The position numbers and the translations under genes are program-made. The notes beneath the pieces are model-generated. The model was not told the DNA's origin, ran no database searches, and worked only from the letters and a program-made list of their open reading frames with translations. Positions 12,892 through 16,711 of a stretch of 16,711 bases of DNA are shown piece by piece (positions within the stretch are counted from its first letter, which is position 1; every line of letters begins with the position of its first letter). The stretch comes from Bacillota bacterium (GTDB taxonomy: Bacteria > Bacillota > Clostridia > Oscillospirales > Ruminococcaceae), in the NCBI GenBank assembly GCA_023413185.1, contig JAEZQD010000035.1, positions 1 through 16,711 of the forward strand, written 5' to 3'.

Positions 12892-13926
12892 ATGGACGAC
12901 CGTGAGCTTTACACCACAAATTCCACTGACGACATGACGCAACCCCTGCCCGACCCGACACAACAAAACGCGCAGGGACTTTCTGAAAATACATCGATCG
13001 AAGGACTTCCCACCCCCGAGGTTTCCACCGTGCAGCCCGAGCAGGTACCGCCGGAAGATCCCATTCCGCCGCCGGAAGCCCCTTGCTGTGGCGAACCCGA
13101 GACGGTTGTGTGCCCCCGCTGCGGCAACCTGATTCCGTATGAGAATTTCTGCCCCGTGTGCACCTTTAGTCTGCGGGGTTTGCCGCCCGCACAGCCGAGC
13201 CCCCCGCGTATACCGGTTTACGGAGCGATGCCCCCTATAGCGGCACAGCCGCAGCACCACGCTGCGTTTGCGCCGCCGCCCCCGTCGCCGCCTGCCGCAT
13301 GGCAGGCACCGCCGCCAAGCTATCAGCTACCAAGTGCTCCCCGTGAAGGGGCTGCGAAATGGCCGGTTGTCGTGGGCATTGTGATGGGCGGTTTGATGCT
13401 GCTGCTGCAGCTGATTACGCTGATCGTTGTAGCCTACGGGGTGTCTCAGTTTGATAACGGTGGCGTGCCGGAGAACAAGGGCGACCTGTTTTTTCCCGAC
13501 GACGAATCGCAAGAGTATCAGCTGCCCGACAATATCCTGCCCCAGTACTTTATCGGCGACACGGTGGTAAGCAACGACATCTCGTATAACTTTGACTACA
13601 GCCTGGCAGAGGAGACCGACGATGACGGCACCTCGCTTGTTGTGGTGGGTGTTACCTTTAAGAACAACTCGGGCGAGGCGTTTACGCTGACCCCCTCGCT
13701 GTTTCGGCTGGAGGACGCATCGGGAAACCCGTGCGAGTTTTCGCCTACCTTGGGCGGCGTGTCTGCCAAGGATGTGCTGGAGCGCACGGTGCTGATGCCG
13801 GGTGAAACGGTGAGCAAACTGCTGCTTTACTCCGCCTCCGGCGGGGAGTATGACTATATGCCGTTGTATGTGCTGGACCAGACGGGAAACGAGCTGTTTT
13901 ACGTATATCTGTCGCTGTACAGTTAA
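12892..13926 (+). CDS. Zinc-ribbon, proline-rich membrane protein with DUF4352-like domain
   Basis: This 344-residue protein has a modular layout. An acidic, Pro-rich N-terminus (1-70) is followed by a zinc-ribbon-like CPRCGNLIPYENFCPVC (Cys74, Cys77, Cys87, Cys90). A Pro-rich linker (about 98-150) leads to one membrane helix (about 158-183). An extracytoplasmic domain (about 205-335) contains VVVGVTFKNNSGEAFTL and a later PGE turn, resembling DUF4352 immunoglobulin-like domains. The zinc ribbon would be cytosolic and the DUF4352-like part outside. AAAGGAGA at about 12879-12886 supports ATG 12892. No function is known. It appears to be a single gene ended by a good terminator. Confidence 0.82.
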   Translation: MDDRELYTTNSTDDMTQPLPDPTQQNAQGLSENTSIEGLPTPEVSTVQPEQVPPEDPIPPPEAPCCGEPETVVCPRCGNLIPYENFCPVCTFSLRGLPPAQPSPPRIPVYGAMPPIAAQPQHHAAFAPPPPSPPAAWQAPPPSYQLPSAPREGAAKWPVVVGIVMGGLMLLLQLITLIVVAYGVSQFDNGGVPENKGDLFFPDDESQEYQLPDNILPQYFIGDTVVSNDISYNFDYSLAEETDDDGTSLVVVGVTFKNNSGEAFTLTPSLFRLEDASGNPCEFSPTLGGVSAKDVLERTVLMPGETVSKLLLYSASGGEYDYMPLYVLDQTGNELFYVYLSLYS

Positions 13927-13942
13927 TAGGTAGTCCGTTGTG

Positions 13943-13975
13943 TGCCGCATCCCTTCAAACGGGTGCGGCATTTTT
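13943..13975 (+). terminator. Intrinsic terminator after the zinc-ribbon gene
   Basis: TGCCGCA-T-CCC (13943-13953) pairs with GGGTGCGGCA (13961-13970) with one bulged T, followed by TTTTT. Confidence 0.88.
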
Positions 13976-13976
13976 G

Positions 13977-14005
13977 TGGAAAACGGGGGAAAAATCGAGT
14001 ATAAT
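13977..14005 (+). promoter_or_regulatory. Putative promoter of pyrC
   Basis: A perfect TATAAT (14000-14005) has a weak -35 candidate, TGGAAA (13977-13982), at 17 bp. It lies about 40 bp before the GTG start and directly after the upstream terminator. Confidence 0.55.
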
Positions 14006-14044
14006 TAAGCCAATCAAAGCGGGTAGACCAGAAGGGAGAACGCT

Positions 14045-15313
14045 GTGATCGTAATAAAAAACGGGCGGGTGATTGACCCCGCGAACGGGATAGACGAGAC
14101 ACTGGATGTTTTGGTGCGGGGCGGTAACATCGCCGCCGTGGGCAAAGCCCTTGCCGCGGACGGGGCAGATACGGTACTCGACGCGAGCGGGCTTGTCGTT
14201 TGCCCGGGGCTGGTGGACGTGCACGTGCATTTTCGCGACCCCGGACTGACCCACAAGGAGGACATCCTGACGGGCAGCGCCGCCGCCGCCGCAGGCGGGT
14301 TTACCACTGTGGTGTGCATGGCAAACACAAGACCGACTGTGGATAACCCCGAAACCCTGCGCTATGTACTGGAAAAGGGCAGGCAGGCACCCGTTCATGT
14401 ACACACCGTGGCGACAGTGACGAGGGATATGGCAGGCAAAGAGCTGACCGACATGGAGCTGCTCGCCCAAAATGGCGCGTGCGGCTTTTCGGACGACGGC
14501 ATTCCGCTTGCCGATGAACGGCTGCTGATACAGGCGATGGTACGGGCAAAGCAGCTAGACCGTCCCATCAGCCTGCACGAGGAGCACCCCGCGCTCATAG
14601 CCGAGAGCGGTGTAAACGCGGGGGCGGTGGCAAAGGCGCTCGGGCTTACGGGCGCACCCGCGGCGGCGGAGGATGTGCTGGTGGCGCGGGATTGCATGCT
14701 CGCCTTACACACCGGCGCGCGGGTGCACCTGCAGCACATCAGCTCTGCCCGTTCCGTGGAGCTGGTGCGTCTTGCGCGGCGGCTGGGCGCACCCGTTACC
14801 GCCGAGGCGACCCCCCAGCATTTTACCCTAACCGAGCAGGACGTGCTAAGGCAGGGCACGCTTGCCAAGGTAAACCCGCCGCTGCGCACCGAGCACGACC
14901 GCCTCGCGGTGATTGAGGGTCTGCGCGACGGTACACTGGGCATCATCGCAACCGACCACGCCCCCCACTCCTCAGAAGAGAAGGCGCTCCCCTTTGCCGA
15001 GGCGCCCAGCGGCATAATCGGGCTGGAGACGGCGCTCCCCCTCGGCATTACCGAGCTGGTGCGAACGGGCAGGCTGTCCCTTTCGCAGCTGATTCAGCGG
15101 ATGACCGTAAGCCCCGCCGCCCTGTACGGGTTTGACGCGGGCACCCTTTCGGTGGGCGCGCCCGCCGACGTGACCGTATTCGACCCCGACGCTGTCGTCA
15201 CGGCGGGGGAGTACCGCTCCAAAAGCGCAAACTCTCCGTTTACCGGCAGAACGCTGTACGGCGCGGTGCGGTTTACCGTCTGCGGCGGCAGGGTGGTTTT
15301 TGAAAGGTTATAG
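14045..15313 (+). CDS. pyrC: Dihydroorotase
   Basis: This enzyme closes carbamoyl-aspartate to dihydroorotate, the third step of pyrimidine synthesis, in the cytosol. The 422-residue length fits a type I enzyme. The metal site is visible: His60 and His62 in DVHVHFRDPG, Asp151 in GFSDDGIP, His178, His231 and Asp304 in ATDHAPHS. The SGIIGLETALPL block is also typical. The start is GTG at 14045, with AGAAGGGAGA just upstream (14029-14038). No other pyr genes are nearby, so it is probably a single-gene unit. The only odd point is that no PyrR-type attenuator was seen before it. Confidence 0.96.
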   Translation: MIVIKNGRVIDPANGIDETLDVLVRGGNIAAVGKALAADGADTVLDASGLVVCPGLVDVHVHFRDPGLTHKEDILTGSAAAAAGGFTTVVCMANTRPTVDNPETLRYVLEKGRQAPVHVHTVATVTRDMAGKELTDMELLAQNGACGFSDDGIPLADERLLIQAMVRAKQLDRPISLHEEHPALIAESGVNAGAVAKALGLTGAPAAAEDVLVARDCMLALHTGARVHLQHISSARSVELVRLARRLGAPVTAEATPQHFTLTEQDVLRQGTLAKVNPPLRTEHDRLAVIEGLRDGTLGIIATDHAPHSSEEKALPFAEAPSGIIGLETALPLGITELVRTGRLSLSQLIQRMTVSPAALYGFDAGTLSVGAPADVTVFDPDAVVTAGEYRSKSANSPFTGRTLYGAVRFTVCGGRVVFERL

Positions 15314-15358
15314 CTAGAATAGTGGTTGTCGTTCGGTGGATACGCAAATTGTGAGAGT

Positions 15359-15394
15359 AAAAAAGGAGTGTCGCTGTAGCGACACTCCTTTTTT
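15359..15394. terminator. Bidirectional terminator after pyrC
   Basis: AAAAAAGGAGTGTCGCT (15359-15375) is perfectly complementary to AGCGACACTCCTTTTTT (15378-15394), a 17-bp palindrome with A and T runs at the ends. It can end both pyrC and the minus-strand gene beyond it. Confidence 0.92.
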
Positions 15395-15420
15395 GCAGGA
15401 TTAGCTATAGAAAACGCAGG

Positions 15421-15440
15421 GCCACCGACGACAAGGTGGC
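15421..15440. repeat. Short inverted repeat between convergent genes
   Basis: GCCACC (15421-15426) and GGTGGC (15435-15440) pair over an 8-base loop and are followed by ATTT. The layout is like the GCCAACC/GGTTGGC-ATT hairpins of the 7964-8159 array, but too short to prove kinship. Confidence 0.4.
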
Positions 15441-15536
15441 ATTTCAGCCTTAAAACATGTTGTTTGTCTTCTTCGGTTCATAAGAATAAGTCGAGCATTC
15501 TTTTAGCAAATAAGAGCTTGCTGCTGTCTTTTTTAT

Positions 15537-16004
15537 TCACACGCATGCCAATTCTGTCTTTACTAATTTTAGAATATACTCAGCGCTTACTTCATCTAAA
15601 TTATGAAAGAATGCCATGTTCCTGCATTTCTTATATTCTACTCCATCCATACAGAATGTATATCCAGAAGGGCAGGTAGGTGAACAGATGCCGCCAATGA
15701 GTTTTTTGCAATCACACGCCTTTCTGATTTCTTTCTTCATTTGCTCAGGATAATCATTCAGGATAACATCATACCCGCCAACACCTGCGGCATAAATTCT
15801 CATTTTAACTCCTGTTTTTCTAAAAACATAATTCAGCAAGGTTTTCTCTGTTTTCGGTTTTAAATAGGATGTAACAAACCCGTTCTTTGCAGTCTTGATT
15901 TTTCTTTTGCACTCTTTTTCCAAAAGATACTCATTTAAGTCAATCACAAATCCCTGAAGATTTGCCGGAATATCGTTTAAAAACAGTCTGTAATTCTCGT
16001 CCAT
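15537..16004 (-). CDS. Cysteine-containing protein of unknown function
   Basis: I can give no named function. The product is 155 residues, soluble, with no signal peptide. The second half carries a cysteine cluster, CDCKKLIGGICSPTC, followed by CMDGVEYKKC, which suggests a metal- or redox-linked domain. The first half (LNEYLLEKECKRKIKTAKNG, then YVFRKTGVKMRIYA) is basic and strand-rich. It resembles small clostridial proteins of unknown function that share this cysteine pattern. ATG at 16004 has TGAGGG upstream on the minus strand and a good promoter. The base composition is clearly more AT-rich than the flanking pyrC and rpsI, which suggests recent acquisition. Confidence 0.75.
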   Translation of the reverse strand: MDENYRLFLNDIPANLQGFVIDLNEYLLEKECKRKIKTAKNGFVTSYLKPKTEKTLLNYVFRKTGVKMRIYAAGVGGYDVILNDYPEQMKKEIRKACDCKKLIGGICSPTCPSGYTFCMDGVEYKKCRNMAFFHNLDEVSAEYILKLVKTELACV

Positions 16005-16072
16005 CTCTTTACCCTCACAATCATCCTCTAAATAAATACTGATTTGCTATTCTTTTCATAAGCTATACTATT

Positions 16073-16100
16073 ATTATAACATTTTTGTAAAGTAAAGCAA
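16073..16100 (-). promoter_or_regulatory. Promoter of the cysteine-containing protein gene
   Basis: On the minus strand, TTGCTT (16100-16095) and a perfect TATAAT (16078-16073) are 16 bp apart, with TG one base before the -10 (extended -10). It lies about 70 bp upstream of the start codon. Confidence 0.7.
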
Positions 16101-16150
16101 GATTCTAATATGTACTGTCTTCTTTTCTCCACCTAGGAGTACTCCTCCAA

Positions 16151-16190
16151 CCAAAAGAAAAACCCCAGAAACACGAAGTTTCTGGGGTTT
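16151..16190 (-). terminator. Terminator of the rplM-rpsI operon
   Basis: AAACCCCAGAAAC (16160-16172) and GTTTCTGGGGTTT (16178-16190) form a 13-bp stem with a 5-base loop. On the minus strand it is followed by a T-rich stretch (TTTTTCTTTT). Confidence 0.9.
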
Positions 16191-16216
16191 GTGAAGTCTT
16201 TCGGGATTCTCTTTGA

Positions 16217-16618
16217 CTATCTCTTCGAGAACTGAGGTGCGCGGCGGGCTGCCTTGAGTCCGTACTTTTTGCGCTCCTTCATACGGGGGTCGCGGGTTAA
16301 GAAGCCTGCGCTCTTAAGCACGGGGCGAAGCTCGCTGTCGTTGATTAAAAGCAGTGCGCGGGAGATGCCGTGACGGATTGCACCCGCCTGGCCGGTAACG
16401 CCGCCGCCTGCTACGGTGCAGACTACATCAAAGGCGGCGAGGTTGTTTGTCAGCGCAAGAGGCTGGCGAACAATCAGCTTTAAGGTCTCAAGACCAAAGT
16501 AATCGTCAATGGTTCTGCCGTTTATGGTAATGTTACCGGTGCCCTTGTACAGTCTTACGCGGGCAACCGAGTGCTTTCTTCTGCCGGTACCGTAAAGATA
16601 AGGTTTGGATTCATACAT
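16217..16618 (-). CDS. rpsI: 30S ribosomal protein S9
   Basis: S9 sits in the head of the small ribosomal subunit, and its C-terminal tail reaches toward the P-site tRNA. The 133-residue product is of normal length. It carries the family signatures YGTGRRKHSVARVRL (9-23), GGGVTGQAGAIRHGISRAL and the C-terminal KYGLKAARRAPQFSKR, whose last Lys-Arg is the conserved tRNA-contacting end. GGAGGGAGG (about 16627-16635 on the minus strand) sets ATG 16618. It follows rplM in the standard bacterial order and ends at a strong terminator. Confidence 0.98.
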   Translation of the reverse strand: MYESKPYLYGTGRRKHSVARVRLYKGTGNITINGRTIDDYFGLETLKLIVRQPLALTNNLAAFDVVCTVAGGGVTGQAGAIRHGISRALLLINDSELRPVLKSAGFLTRDPRMKERKKYGLKAARRAPQFSKR

Positions 16619-16639
16619 AACTAATTGCCTCCCTCCGAA

Positions 16640-16711
16640 TTATTCTTGCGTCCATGCGACGGGCTGCTGTGCCTGCTGGGTGTGCTCGGCGCCGCGGTAT
16701 ACACGCAGACG
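16640..16711 (-). CDS. rplM: 50S ribosomal protein L13, C-terminal end (partial)
   Basis: The window ends inside this gene. On the minus strand the last 23 codons read RLRVYRGAEHTQQAQQPVAW and then TQE before TAA (16642-16640). The LRVY-x-G-x-EH pattern and the QQP near the end match the C-terminus of L13. Its position directly before rpsI is the conserved bacterial order. The two share a transcript, with 21 bp between them. Confidence 0.93.
   Translation of the reverse strand, partial: RLRVYRGAEHTQQAQQPVAWTQE

Noticed and set aside
13327..13971. 214-residue minus-strand open frame
   Set aside because: It is antisense to the zinc-ribbon protein gene and starts within its terminator. The composition (His/Gln/Arg-rich) is typical of a shadow frame.
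14395..15048. 217-residue minus-strand open frame in pyrC
   Set aside because: It lies opposite conserved dihydroorotase motifs and is Ser/Ala/Arg-rich, as in shadow frames.
15464..15679. 71-residue plus-strand open frame
   Set aside because: It overlaps the end of the minus-strand cysteine-protein gene, with no ribosome binding site. The minus frame has promoter and start support.

Overview
The window looks like chromosome from a moderately GC-rich Gram-positive Firmicute, most likely a clostridial (Oscillospiraceae/Ruminococcaceae-like) bacterium. The evidence is strong AGGAGG-type ribosome binding sites with several TTG and GTG starts, a tRNA-sensing T-box leader, a lipobox lipoprotein, a MerR/TipAS-type regulator, a stand-alone TrpB2, and a proBA pair next to small metabolic genes. 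The species assignment is inference. Genes run mostly on the + strand; the minus-strand genes are the merR-type regulator, a small AT-rich gene, and rpsI with the end of rplM.

Layout. 1-1368: end of proB, then proA (proline synthesis). 1414-2496: a one-pass membrane protein with an acidic and then serine-rich tail. 2644-3114: YbaK-type Cys-tRNA(Pro) deacylase. 3439-5262: an alpha/beta hydrolase and a GNAT acetyltransferase, each with its own promoter. 5410-7968: a likely Fur-controlled operon of a chemoreceptor and an FMN-binding lipoprotein. 7964-8159: a non-coding array of hairpins. 8263-9642: a small membrane protein and a CPBP-family membrane protease. 9671-10243: promoter, tryptophan T-box, then two tandem cloverleaf-shaped modules leading into trpB2 (10244-11629). 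11718-12608: MerR-type regulator (minus) with a 19-bp-spacer promoter. 12892-13926: zinc-ribbon/proline-rich/DUF4352-like membrane protein. 14045-15313: pyrC. 15537-16004 (minus): AT-rich cysteine-containing orphan. 16217-16711 (minus): rpsI and the 3' end of rplM.

The most interesting parts are non-coding. At 10046-10215, two contiguous modules each have a basal stem that encloses exactly three back-to-back hairpins, with almost no unpaired junction bases. They sit between the T-box terminator and the trpB2 ribosome binding site. At 7964-8159 a second hairpin array contains two 54-bp repeats whose stems differ by compensatory changes. A near-perfect Fur box (17/19 to the classical consensus) overlaps the promoter of the chemoreceptor/FMN-lipoprotein pair, which suggests iron-regulated redox sensing or extracellular flavin electron transfer. 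All functional links here are inferences from sequence and context.
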